DNA of 64,000 nucleotides from assembly GCA_052389915.1 (NCBI GenBank), contig JBQTHL010000031.1:248001-312000 (forward strand), written 5' to 3'. Position numbers and translations under genes: made by a program. The DNA comes from Panacagrimonas sp052389915. GTDB taxonomy: Bacteria > Pseudomonadota > Gammaproteobacteria > Nevskiales > Nevskiaceae. The notes beneath the pieces are model-generated. The model was given only the letters and a program-made list of their open reading frames with translations. It was not told the origin of the DNA and ran no database searches. Of this stretch, positions 25,820 to 34,132 are shown in pieces (position 1 is the first letter of the stretch; each line of letters starts with the position of its first letter).

Positions 25820-27066
25820 ACGATCTCGCGGGCGCGATCAGCGGCATGACCGCCCGGAGCCTGCGCGGCTGGGCCTTCCTGCGCGGCGAACCCGCGCCGC
25901 TGACGTTGGCGCTTTGGGTGAACGGCGCCGAGATGGCGCAGGTCGAAGCGGTCGAGGCGCGCAACTGGCTGACGGCGAAGCAGGCCCACCCCGACGGGCG
26001 CTGCGGGTTTTCGTTCCGCCTGAAGGCGGACCAGGCGATGCAGGAGGGAGACGAGGTTTCCATCCGCGTCGCGGGGACCGATTCCGACATTCCCGGCAGC
26101 CCGTTTCGATTCACCAGGGCTCGCGCACGGGCGATCAAGGCGAAGCTCGCACCGGCCTCGAATGCGCGGCCGTCGGCCAAGCCCACGCTGGTGGCCAGAT
26201 CGGACGACGGCCACTCCAGGCCCAGCCCGCCGACACCCGAAGAAGTCGCCGAAATGCGATCCATCGCGCAGACGTTTGCACGCACGCCGCCGCGGTCGAG
26301 CTGGGTCATCTTCGGCCACTCGGTGCTGGCGTTTCTGCTGCGCGAAATCCGCGACCGGTTCGGGCGCTCGCAGTTCGGCTATGTCTGGGCCATCCTGCAA
26401 CCGATTCTCTACATGCTCGGATTCACCGCGCTGCGCCAGCTCGTTCGCGGCGGCAAGAACGACATCTACGGCGTCAGCGGCATGTATTTTTTCTGGCTGG
26501 GCCTGATTCCGTTCTTCATGTTCATGCACGGGCTCAATCGCGGCCTCGGTTCCACGCGCAGCGCCAAGGCACTGTTCCAGTTCCGCCAGGTGCAACCCAT
26601 CGACGTCATGCTGGTGCGGGTGCTGATCGAGTTCCTGACCATGATCCTGGTATTCGTCATCCTGACGACGGGCTTCGTCTGGTTCGATCAGGCCATCGAC
26701 GTCGACAACGTGCTGGGCTTCGCGGCGGTGATCGCTACGTTCTTCCTGTTCACCATGGGCTGCGTGCTGCTGGCCGAGGTCTGCATAGTGCTGTACCCGG
26801 AGTCGCGCCAGATGATCCAGACGGCCGAGCGGCCGCTGCTGCTGATCTCGGGCACGTTCTTCACCATCGACCACATGTCGCCGGCCGTGCGCGAGTGGCT
26901 GCTGTGGAACCCGCTGCTGCACGGCACGGATCTGGCGCGCGGCACCATGCTGTCCCGCTACGATCCGCTCGGGAGCTGGGGTTATTTCCTGGGATTCGGC
27001 CTGCTTGTGTTTGCCCTGGGACTCGCGGCGTACCGGCGCCAGGCGAAGCGGCTGATCGATCAATGA
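25816..27066 (+). CDS. Polysaccharide ABC exporter permease with N-terminal accessory module
   Basis: A 416-residue protein. Residues about 165-416 form an ABC-2 type permease of the KpsM/Wzm kind: VLAFLLREIRDRFGRSQFGY, ILQPILYMLGFTALRQL, FWLGLIPFFMFMHGLNRGLG, and six hydrophobic helices ending at GFGLLVFALGLAAY. Typical KpsM/Wzm proteins have about 260 residues, so the first 150 are extra. They contain the module LRGWAFLRGEPAPL ... AHPDGRCGFSFRL ... SIRVAG that is shared with the glycosyltransferase at 20302. ATG 25816 overlaps the previous stop (ATGA). Confidence 0.87.
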   Translation: MNDLAGAISGMTARSLRGWAFLRGEPAPLTLALWVNGAEMAQVEAVEARNWLTAKQAHPDGRCGFSFRLKADQAMQEGDEVSIRVAGTDSDIPGSPFRFTRARARAIKAKLAPASNARPSAKPTLVARSDDGHSRPSPPTPEEVAEMRSIAQTFARTPPRSSWVIFGHSVLAFLLREIRDRFGRSQFGYVWAILQPILYMLGFTALRQLVRGGKNDIYGVSGMYFFWLGLIPFFMFMHGLNRGLGSTRSAKALFQFRQVQPIDVMLVRVLIEFLTMILVFVILTTGFVWFDQAIDVDNVLGFAAVIATFFLFTMGCVLLAEVCIVLYPESRQMIQTAERPLLLISGTFFTIDHMSPAVREWLLWNPLLHGTDLARGTMLSRYDPLGSWGYFLGFGLLVFALGLAAYRRQAKRLIDQ

Positions 27067-27078
27067 GCCACTCTTGCG

Positions 27079-27744
27079 ATGATTAGGTTCGAGCACGTGA
27101 GCAAGTGGTACGACCTGCCTCGCGGCGGGCGGCATCACGTCTACAAGGACCTCGACCTGAGCCTGCCGGGCAAGACCAACATCGGGATACTCGGGCGCAA
27201 CGGCGCCGGCAAGTCCACCCTGATCCGCATGCTCTCGGGGATCGACGGCCCCAGCGAAGGACGCATCGTGGCGGACGGGCGCATCTCGCCGCCGATCGGT
27301 CTGGGCGGCGGATTGTCGGCCTGGCTGTCGGGCGCGGAGAACGCCAAGTTCGTGTGCCGCGTGTTCGGCGACAGCCCGCAACGGATGTCGCGCCGTTTGC
27401 AGTTCATCAAGGAGTTCGCGCAACTGGAAAAATACTTCGAGCAACCCGTGCGCACCTACTCCTCGGGCATGAGGGCGCGCATGGGCTTTGCCATCAGCAT
27501 GGCCTTCGATTACGACTACTACCTGATCGACGAAGTCACCGCTGTCGGCGACGAAAAATTCAGGCGCCGCGCCAACGCCATGTTCGAATCCAAGCGTGGC
27601 CTCGCCGGCATTCTGCTGGTGAGCCACAACGTGGAGTCGCTGCGCGAGCAGTGCCAGGCCGGGCTGCACATCAAGAACGGGAAAGTGCGCTACTTCGACG
27701 ACATCGAAGACGCGATCCGTGCCTATCGCAAGGACAACGCATGA
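27079..27744 (+). CDS. Polysaccharide ABC exporter ATP-binding protein (KpsT-like)
   Basis: A 221-residue ATPase that energises capsule or O-antigen export with the permease encoded upstream. Walker A is GRNGAGKST; the signature is YSSGMRARMGF; Walker B is YYLIDEVTAVGD; the switch His lies in VSHNVESLREQC. It has no C-terminal carbohydrate-binding domain of the Wzt type, which is relevant because the permease carries an extra module. Twelve bases separate it from the permease gene, and its stop overlaps the next start (ATGA). Confidence 0.93.
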   Translation: MIRFEHVSKWYDLPRGGRHHVYKDLDLSLPGKTNIGILGRNGAGKSTLIRMLSGIDGPSEGRIVADGRISPPIGLGGGLSAWLSGAENAKFVCRVFGDSPQRMSRRLQFIKEFAQLEKYFEQPVRTYSSGMRARMGFAISMAFDYDYYLIDEVTAVGDEKFRRRANAMFESKRGLAGILLVSHNVESLREQCQAGLHIKNGKVRYFDDIEDAIRAYRKDNA

Positions 27745-28847
27745 AAGACAAATGGCTGGACCTGTTGCGCAAACGCCGCGCATACGCGCTGTGGGTGCTG
27801 CTTCCCCTGCTCCTGCTGTGCCTCTACTACGCGGCAATATCCTCCGACCGTTATGTCAGCACCGCGCAGTTCATCGTCGAAAGCGACAGCGCCGCGGCCG
27901 TGTCCAGCGTCGCGCTGGGGCTGCTGTCCACCGGCGGCGGCGAGGCCGGGCAGGACGCGCAACTCGTGATGAGCTTCATCCTGAGCCCGGCGATGCTCGA
28001 ACACCTGGATCGCGAGCTGAACCTGCGCGCGCATTTTTCGCAGCCGGATATCGACGTGTTCTCGCGCCTGCGGACCGGGGCTTCGCGCGAGAAGTTTTTT
28101 TCCTACTACACCTCGCACGTGGAGGTGGAGATCGGCGAGGCCGCGCCGATCATCGAGCTGAACGTGCAGGCTTTCGACCGGGAGTTTTCGCAGAAGCTGG
28201 CCCGCGCCATCGCCGAGCGCGCCGAGCGCTTCGTCAACGAGGTGGGCCAGGGCCTGGCGCGCGAGCAGGTCGCCTTCGTGCAGGGCGAGGTGGAGCGCGC
28301 CAACGCGCGTCTGCAAGCGGAAACCCGCAAGCTGGTGCAGTTGCAGAACCGCAATCGCATGATCAATCCGGAGGCCGAGACGCAGGCGGTAGGCGCGATC
28401 ATCGCCAGCCTGCAACAAGGCCTGTCGCAGGAGCGCACGGAGCTGAAGGCCTTGCAGAGTTTCCTGAGCGCGACCGCGCCGGAAGTGGTGACGGCGCGCA
28501 AGAAGATCGCGGCCATCGAGAGCCAGATCGAGCAGGAGCGCGGGCGCCAGGTCAAGGGCGGCAAGACCGCGCCGCTGAACGATCTGCTGCTCGAATTCAA
28601 GGAGGCCGAACTGTCGGTGCAGATCGCGGCGGACGTTTATCAGGGCGGGCTCAAGAGCCTGGAAGCGGCCAAGCTCGATGCCTCGCGCAAGGTCAAGCAC
28701 CTGGTGCGGGTGTCGGCGCCGACCCTGCCGGATGCCTCGATCGAACCTCGCCGGCTGTATAACCTCGCCACGTTTTTCCTGTTTGCCAATCTGATCTATC
28801 TGGTGGGAGGGCTGTTGCTGGCCTCCATCCGCGATCATCAGGAGTAG
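27741..28847 (+). CDS. Capsule export inner-membrane protein (KpsE-like, Wzz/PCP family)
   Basis: A 368-residue polysaccharide co-polymerase-type protein. TM1 lies at about 15-31 (LWVLLPLLLLCLYYA) and TM2 near the C-terminus (FFLFANLIYLVGGLLLA). The periplasmic part has long coiled coils (VQGEVERANARLQAETRKLV) and the NPEAETQAVGAIIASLQ segment typical of KpsE. It is expected to link the ABC exporter to the outer-membrane channel. ATG 27741. Confidence 0.9.
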   Translation: MKDKWLDLLRKRRAYALWVLLPLLLLCLYYAAISSDRYVSTAQFIVESDSAAAVSSVALGLLSTGGGEAGQDAQLVMSFILSPAMLEHLDRELNLRAHFSQPDIDVFSRLRTGASREKFFSYYTSHVEVEIGEAAPIIELNVQAFDREFSQKLARAIAERAERFVNEVGQGLAREQVAFVQGEVERANARLQAETRKLVQLQNRNRMINPEAETQAVGAIIASLQQGLSQERTELKALQSFLSATAPEVVTARKKIAAIESQIEQERGRQVKGGKTAPLNDLLLEFKEAELSVQIAADVYQGGLKSLEAAKLDASRKVKHLVRVSAPTLPDASIEPRRLYNLATFFLFANLIYLVGGLLLASIRDHQE

Positions 28848-28849
28848 AG

Positions 28850-30619
28850 ATGAAGCTGACGAAAGTCTTGTTGTTTTCGGTGATGGCGACGGTGCCACCC
28901 TGGCTTGCGGCGCAAGGCGTGCCGGGTTCGGTCCCGGTTCCCCCCGGCGTCCTGGGCGCCGGCAATTCCTCGGTGCGGCCTTTTCAGGACAACCCCTCGG
29001 CGGACTCCGCCGAGACACCCGTGCCGCGGGTCGCGCCGCCCGCGCCGGTGTATGAACAGCCGGCCCCGCAGGTTGCGCCGCCACTGGCAGAAGCGCTGGT
29101 ACTGGAGAACAGCCTGCAGCAGGTTCCGGTGTTCGGCCGCAGCCTGTTCCAGGGGCGCTTCGCGGCAGAATCCTTCCGCGGCTTCAACCCGGATTACCTC
29201 ATCAGCGTGGGCGACCAGATCGACGTCAAGCTGTGGGGCGCCATCGATGTGCAGATGGTTCTGCCGGTGGACGCGCAGGGCAACATCTTCGTGCCGCGGG
29301 TAGGCCCGGTACGCGTGACCAATGTGCGTAACGGCGAACTCAACGACGCGGTGCGACGCGAGGTGCGCAAGACCTATCGCGAGGATGTGGGCGTGTACGC
29401 GACGCTCGCGGCCGCAGTGCCGGTCAAGGTGTTCGTGTCCGGCTTCGTGCGTGCGCCGGGGCTTTACGCGGGCTTCGCTTCGGACTCCCTGCTCACCTTC
29501 ATGGATCGCGCCGGCGGCATCGATCCTCTGTCCGGCAGTTACATCGATGTGCGCGTCCTGCGCAACGGCCAGACCATCGCCACGGTCGATCTGTACGACT
29601 TCCTGGTCAAGGGCTCGCTCGCGCAGACGCAGTTGCGCGACGGGGACAGCGTGTTCGTCGGACCCATCGGTCCCACCGCCACGGTCAAGGGACTGGTGGC
29701 GAGTCCGGCGCAATTCGAGTTCCGCGAGGGCGTGAAGGTCGCCGACCTGCTGTCGATGGCGGGCTTGAGCGGTCGCGCGACCCACGTCAGCGTGACGCGC
29801 AGCGAGGGCCCGAAGCGCGAAGTGATCTACGTGCCGGTGGGCGATCCTGCGCTCGACGGCCCGGTGGTGACCGGCGATCTGATCGAGGCCACGGCCGACC
29901 GTCTCATTGGCAAGATCGCGGTGTTGCTGGAAGGCGAGCACGAGGGCGCGGGGCAATACGTGCTGCCTTACGCAGCGACCCTGGCCGACCTGCTGGCCCA
30001 GGTGAAGTACTCCCCGCAGTCGCAGAAGCTGGGCATGCAGCTCTATCGCAAGAGCGTCGCGGTGCGGCAGAAGCAGGTGCTCGACCAGATGCTGGAGAAG
30101 CTCGAACAGGCGGTGCTCGCCGCGCGATCGACAACGACTTCGGAAGCCGAACTGCGCACGCGCGAAGCGGCCCTGGTGCTCCAGTTCGTGGACCGCGCGC
30201 GCAAGATCGTGCCCAAGGGCCAAGTGGTGCTGCCGCGCGAATACGATGCGGCGAGCATCGCGCTGGAAGACGGCGACGTGCTGCGCATTCCGCGCAACAG
30301 CCAGTTGGTGCAGGTGCACGGCGAGGTGTTTCTGCCGAACGCCTTCGTCTGGCGCAAGGGCTATCACGTGGACGATTACGTGAAGCAGGCCGGCGGGCTG
30401 ATCCAGCGATCCTCGGGCGATCGCGTGCTGCTGCTGCGGCAGTCGGGCGAGATCGTGTCGGAGAACGGGCTGGGCTTCGTGATGTCCGCGCGAGTCGAAC
30501 CGGGCGACGAAATCATGGTGCTGCCGGCGGTTGATACCAAGCACTTCCAGTTCGGCAAGGACGTGATCCAGGTGATCTACCAGATCGCCATCGCGGCGGG
30601 TGTGTTGGCTCGTCTGTAA
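28850..30619 (+). CDS. Polysaccharide export protein (Wza/KpsD-like, SLBB domains)
   Basis: A 589-residue exported protein with a signal peptide (about 1-21, ending PPWLAAQ) and a Pro-rich stretch to about residue 75. The Poly_export domain is clear: NPDYLISVGDQIDVKLWGAI, then GNIFVPRVGPVRV. It is followed by two SLBB-type beta-grasp regions, KVFVSGFVRAPGLYAGFA and VQVHGEVFLPNAFVWR. The length matches KpsD rather than the shorter Wza. There is no lipobox Cys. AGGAG precedes ATG 28850, two bases after the kpsE-like stop. Confidence 0.9.
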   Translation: MKLTKVLLFSVMATVPPWLAAQGVPGSVPVPPGVLGAGNSSVRPFQDNPSADSAETPVPRVAPPAPVYEQPAPQVAPPLAEALVLENSLQQVPVFGRSLFQGRFAAESFRGFNPDYLISVGDQIDVKLWGAIDVQMVLPVDAQGNIFVPRVGPVRVTNVRNGELNDAVRREVRKTYREDVGVYATLAAAVPVKVFVSGFVRAPGLYAGFASDSLLTFMDRAGGIDPLSGSYIDVRVLRNGQTIATVDLYDFLVKGSLAQTQLRDGDSVFVGPIGPTATVKGLVASPAQFEFREGVKVADLLSMAGLSGRATHVSVTRSEGPKREVIYVPVGDPALDGPVVTGDLIEATADRLIGKIAVLLEGEHEGAGQYVLPYAATLADLLAQVKYSPQSQKLGMQLYRKSVAVRQKQVLDQMLEKLEQAVLAARSTTTSEAELRTREAALVLQFVDRARKIVPKGQVVLPREYDAASIALEDGDVLRIPRNSQLVQVHGEVFLPNAFVWRKGYHVDDYVKQAGGLIQRSSGDRVLLLRQSGEIVSENGLGFVMSARVEPGDEIMVLPAVDTKHFQFGKDVIQVIYQIAIAAGVLARL

Positions 30620-30639
30620 CGTTCCCGCTCGCCCCGACG

Positions 30640-31392
30640 ATGCGCGTGCTGCTGACCTCGGACCTGCACTACCAGTTGCGCCAGTACGACTGGCTGATGG
30701 GTGTCGCGGCCGGTTTCGACGCGGTGGCGATTGCGGGCGATCACATCGACGCCTTTCTGCCGGTTCCCTGCGCGGTGCAGATTGCGGCGCTGCGCGCCAG
30801 CTTCACGGCACTGGCGCGCAAATGCCCGCTGCTAGTGTGTTCCGGCAATCACGATCTCAACGCCAGAAACGCCGCGGGCGAGAAGACCGCGGACTGGATG
30901 GAAGCTGCGCGCGGCGAAGGTATTGCCGTGGATGGCGACACGCTGAGCATCGACCGCACGCTGTTCACGATCTGCCCCTGGTGGGACGGTCCGCAGGCGC
31001 GCGCCGGCGTGGAACGGTTGCTGGAGCGCGCGTCCGAACAGCGCAGCGGCGACTGGGTCTGGGTCTATCACGCGCCGCCGGAAGGCGCTCTGAGCTGGAC
31101 CGGCAAGCGCCATTTCGGCGACCCGCTGCTGCCCGAACTGCTGGCGCGTTATGCGCCGACTGCGGTGTTGTGCGGACACATCCACGAAGCGCCGTTCCGG
31201 GAAGGCGGGTCCTGGATCGAGCGCATCGGCAAGACCTGGCTGTTCAACGCGGGGCGCCAGATCGGCGACGTTCCGGCGCATATTGAGATCGATTTCACGC
31301 GAGGTGAGGCGCGCTGGGTGTCGCTGGCGGGCGTCGAGGAGAAAAGCATTTCAGACGCGGATTGCGCGGATGAACGCGGATTCAATCGATGA
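30640..31392 (+). CDS. Metallophosphoesterase (calcineurin-like)
   Basis: A 250-residue protein with the full metal-binding set of calcineurin-like phosphoesterases: TSDLHYQ, AIAGDHID, CSGNHDLN, VYHAPPEG and LCGHIHEAPF. The substrate is unknown; it follows the export operon by 20 bases and could be cotranscribed. The last dozen or so codons (SDADCADERGFNR) are encoded by one arm of a dispersed inverted repeat, so the C-terminal tail is repeat-derived. Confidence 0.88.
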   Translation: MRVLLTSDLHYQLRQYDWLMGVAAGFDAVAIAGDHIDAFLPVPCAVQIAALRASFTALARKCPLLVCSGNHDLNARNAAGEKTADWMEAARGEGIAVDGDTLSIDRTLFTICPWWDGPQARAGVERLLERASEQRSGDWVWVYHAPPEGALSWTGKRHFGDPLLPELLARYAPTAVLCGHIHEAPFREGGSWIERIGKTWLFNAGRQIGDVPAHIEIDFTRGEARWVSLAGVEEKSISDADCADERGFNR

Positions 31393-31542
31393 CTCGTTGG
31401 GGTCCTTTCGGCGTGCCTGCATAGGTCTTTCTCAGGCGTGGCCCGCAACCGCGTTCTCGACACCTTCGCAGACTTCGCGCACACCCTCCGGGCGAACATC
31501 CAAACCCTTGCTTGATCCGCGTTCGTCCGCGTAATCCGCGTC
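31354..31542. repeat. Inverted repeat, arms of 28 bases (GACGCGGATTGCGCGGAT type)
   Basis: Arms at 31354-31381 and 31515-31542 are inverted copies with two mismatches, separated by 133 bases without a supported gene. The left arm overlaps the 3' end of the phosphoesterase gene. The pattern of repeated CGCGGAT units resembles dispersed intergenic repeats in proteobacteria. Confidence 0.75.
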
Positions 31543-31561
31543 CGATCGCTTTGTACAGCGC

Positions 31562-32047
31562 TCAGTAATCCGGCACGTCCTTGCGCTCCGAGCCCGGCTC
31601 GATCGCCACGGGACTCGTTACGACCAGGTGACCGAGCACCTGATCCATGATGCCCAGATGGGTGTCGCTGCCGGCGTACTGACGCTTGATATCGACCAGG
31701 TAGGCCGTGACCGCCATCAGGCGCCGGGCCAGCAACTGCGCGATGGCGAAGGTGAGCTTGGGCTGCGTGCGCACCGCATGCGAGGCGTAGTCGATGACAT
31801 GCACCGTGCTGTCCTGCATGGCGACGACGGTCGCAGTCGGCACCACGTCGAGAATTGCGGCAATCTCGCCCAGAAAGGCGCCGGGTTCGTTCACCACCAC
31901 CAGGCGGACGCCGTCGCGCACCACCTCGAACGATCCCCGCTTGAGTACGAAGAGCCGCTTGGTGCGGACGGACTCCTCGATCAGGATTTCGCCCGGCGCG
32001 AGCTGCATTTCCGGCCAGGGCCGGCACAGGGCAAGGACGTCGTTCAT
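31562..32047 (-). CDS. Stand-alone cyclic-nucleotide-binding domain protein
   Basis: A 161-residue protein made of one cNMP-binding beta-roll: LAPGEILIEESVRTKRLFVLKRGSFEVVRDG, then EPGAFLGEIAAILDVVPTATVVA, matching the phosphate-binding cassette region of CAP-type domains, although the Arg expected after GE(I/L) is not evident. A C-terminal helix follows, with no helix-turn-helix DNA-binding domain, so it is unlikely to be a classical Crp regulator. ATG 32047 starts MNDVLALCRPW. It is divergent from the bc1 operon, sharing its promoter region. Confidence 0.75.
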   Translation of the reverse strand: MNDVLALCRPWPEMQLAPGEILIEESVRTKRLFVLKRGSFEVVRDGVRLVVVNEPGAFLGEIAAILDVVPTATVVAMQDSTVHVIDYASHAVRTQPKLTFAIAQLLARRLMAVTAYLVDIKRQYAGSDTHLGIMDQVLGHLVVTSPVAIEPGSERKDVPDY

Positions 32048-32125
32048 GGCTTCGGGCTCCCGGCGGTGGCCGATGGTCAAGCATATGGGCCGGACAAAAG
32101 TGTATTCGACCTTGGGCAAGGGTCG

Positions 32126-32154
32126 GTTACAGCGCGACGCGGCATCCGTATAAT
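32126..32154 (+). promoter_or_regulatory. Promoter of the petABC operon
   Basis: The -35 box is GTTACA (32126-32131), the spacer is 17 bases, and the -10 box is a perfect TATAAT (32149-32154). It lies 90 bases upstream of petA, which leaves a long leader. No terminator or gene lies between. Confidence 0.75.
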
Positions 32155-32244
32155 TCGCCACGATAGGCGGGGTGCTACCCGGAATTGCACTCTTACCCAA
32201 GCTCCCGCCACGCTTTTAACTACTCCTCCAGGGGGCTTGATTCG

Positions 32245-32862
32245 ATGAGCACGCAAAGCGTGGCCGCTGCCACGGGTCCGGGTGTGGACCCGGGTCGTCG
32301 GCGATTTCTGACGTTGGCTACTTCCGGCGTCGGCGCCGTCGGTGCTGGATTTGTGGCCTGGCCGTTCCTGGCCTCGCTCAAGCCCAGCGAACGCGCCAAG
32401 GCGCTGGGTGCGCCGGTCACGGTGGACATCTCCGCGCTCGAAGCCGGGCAGAAGATCAACGTGGCCTGGCGCGGCAAGCCGGTGTGGATCGTCAAGCGCA
32501 CGCCGGAGATGATCGCGAGCCTGACCAAGGTCAAGGACAGGCTGGCCGATCCGGATAACCAGCAGCCGCAGCAGCCCAACTACATCAAGGGCGACGCGCG
32601 CGCGATCAAGCCGGAAATCCTGGTGATGATCGGTTCCTGCACGCACCTGGGTTGCTCGCCCACGTTCAAACCCGAGCATCCGGCGCCGGAGATCGAAGCG
32701 GACTGGCAGGGCGGGTTCTACTGCCCCTGCCACGGCTCCAAGTTCGATCTGTCCGGTCGCGTCTACAAGAGCGTGCCGGCGCCGATCAACCTCAAGGTGC
32801 CGCCCTACCGCTACGCCAACGACACGACCGTCGTGATCGGCGAAGACCCGATTGCCGCATAA
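32245..32862 (+). CDS. petA: Ubiquinol-cytochrome c reductase iron-sulfur subunit (Rieske)
   Basis: A 205-residue Rieske protein of the cytochrome bc1 complex, which passes electrons from ubiquinol to cytochrome c1. The N-terminus has a twin-arginine-type segment GRRRFLT followed by one membrane anchor (about 24-44). The 2Fe-2S ligands are CTHLGC (132-137) and CPCHGS (160-165), with the two cysteines and two histidines in the usual arrangement. ATG 32245 (MSTQSV) is preceded by a G-rich Shine-Dalgarno-like stretch. Confidence 0.96.
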   Translation: MSTQSVAAATGPGVDPGRRRFLTLATSGVGAVGAGFVAWPFLASLKPSERAKALGAPVTVDISALEAGQKINVAWRGKPVWIVKRTPEMIASLTKVKDRLADPDNQQPQQPNYIKGDARAIKPEILVMIGSCTHLGCSPTFKPEHPAPEIEADWQGGFYCPCHGSKFDLSGRVYKSVPAPINLKVPPYRYANDTTVVIGEDPIAA

Positions 32863-32878
32863 GGACGAGAACAAGAAC

Positions 32879-34132
32879 ATGGCCATCGTTCCCAATCCGC
32901 ACAAGACCACCGGCGTCATGGGCTGGATCGACGATCGTTTCCCGGCGACCAAGCTATGGAAGGATCATCTGTCCGAGTACTACGCGCCGAAGAACTTCAA
33001 CTTCTGGTACTACTTCGGCTCGCTCGCGCTGCTGGTGATGGTCAACCAGTTGCTCACCGGCATCTGGCTGGCGATGCACTACAAGCCGGATGCGGCGAGT
33101 GCCTTCGCCTCCGTCGAATACATCATGCGCGACGTGCCCTGGGGCAGCACGCTGCGGTACATGCACTCCACCGGTGCGAGTGCGTTCTTTCTGGTGGTGT
33201 ACCTGCACATGTTCCGCGGCCTGCTGTACGGCTCGCACAAGAAGCCGCGCGAACTGATCTGGGTGTTCGGTTGCCTGATCTACCTGATCCTGATGGCCGA
33301 AGGTTTCTGCGGCTACGTGTTGCCCTGGGGCCAGATGAGCTACTGGGGCGCAAGCGTGATCTTCAACCTGTTCGGCACCATCCCGGTGATCGGTGAGGAA
33401 CTGGTGATCTGGCTGCAGGGTGATTACATCCCGGCAGATGCCACGCTGGGTCGCCTGTTCTCGCTGCACGTGGTGTTCCTGCCCTTCGCGCTGGTCGGCC
33501 TCGTCGTCGCGCATCTCATCGCGCTGCACGAAGTGGGCTCGAACAACCCGGACGGCGTGGACATCAAGAAACACAAGGACCCGGTCACGCATATCCCGCT
33601 CGACGGCATCGGTTTTCATCCGTACTACACGGTCAAGGACATCGTCGGCGTGACGGTCTTCCTGATCCTGTTCGTCGCGGTGATGTGCTTTGCGCCGGAT
33701 GGCGGCGGGTATCTGCTGGAGAAACCCAACTTCCAGGAAGCCAACCCCCTGGTCACGCCCGAGCACATCGCGCCGGCCTGGTACTTCGGTGCCTACTACG
33801 CGATGTTGCGTGCGACGCCCTCGTTGTTCAGCTCGGCGTTGCCGGGTGTGATCGTGATGGGCGGCGCGGTGATCATCCTGTTCTTCCTGCCTTGGCTGGA
33901 CAAGAACCCGGTCAAGTCGATCCGTTACAAGGGCATGCTGAGCAAGACGCTGACGATGCTTTTCGCAGCGAACTTCGTGATGCTCAACTACGTCGGCCTG
34001 CAGCCGGTTTCGGACATCGGCAAGGTGCTGTCGCAGATCGGCACGATCTATTACTTCTTCTTCTTCTTCAGCCTGATGTTCATCCACAAGTTCGAAAAAT
34101 CGAAGCCTGTGCCGGAGAGGGTGACCGCATGA
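32879..34132 (+). CDS. petB: Cytochrome b of the bc1 complex
   Basis: A 417-residue integral membrane subunit with about eight helices. The haem-b ligands are in RYMHSTGASAFFLVVYLHMF (helix B) and LHVVFLPFALVGLVVAHLI (helix D). The Qo-site motif is present as PEHIAPAW, a variant of PEWY (see finding). ATG 32879 (MAIVPNPHKTTG) lies 16 bases after petA, and its TGA overlaps the petC start. Confidence 0.95.
   Translation: MAIVPNPHKTTGVMGWIDDRFPATKLWKDHLSEYYAPKNFNFWYYFGSLALLVMVNQLLTGIWLAMHYKPDAASAFASVEYIMRDVPWGSTLRYMHSTGASAFFLVVYLHMFRGLLYGSHKKPRELIWVFGCLIYLILMAEGFCGYVLPWGQMSYWGASVIFNLFGTIPVIGEELVIWLQGDYIPADATLGRLFSLHVVFLPFALVGLVVAHLIALHEVGSNNPDGVDIKKHKDPVTHIPLDGIGFHPYYTVKDIVGVTVFLILFVAVMCFAPDGGGYLLEKPNFQEANPLVTPEHIAPAWYFGAYYAMLRATPSLFSSALPGVIVMGGAVIILFFLPWLDKNPVKSIRYKGMLSKTLTMLFAANFVMLNYVGLQPVSDIGKVLSQIGTIYYFFFFFSLMFIHKFEKSKPVPERVTA

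Noticed and set aside
25765..27837. A 690-codon minus-strand frame opposite the ABC exporter genes
   Set aside because: The plus-strand genes have complete Walker motifs and membrane helices; the antisense product is Gln/Arg/His-rich without domain similarity.
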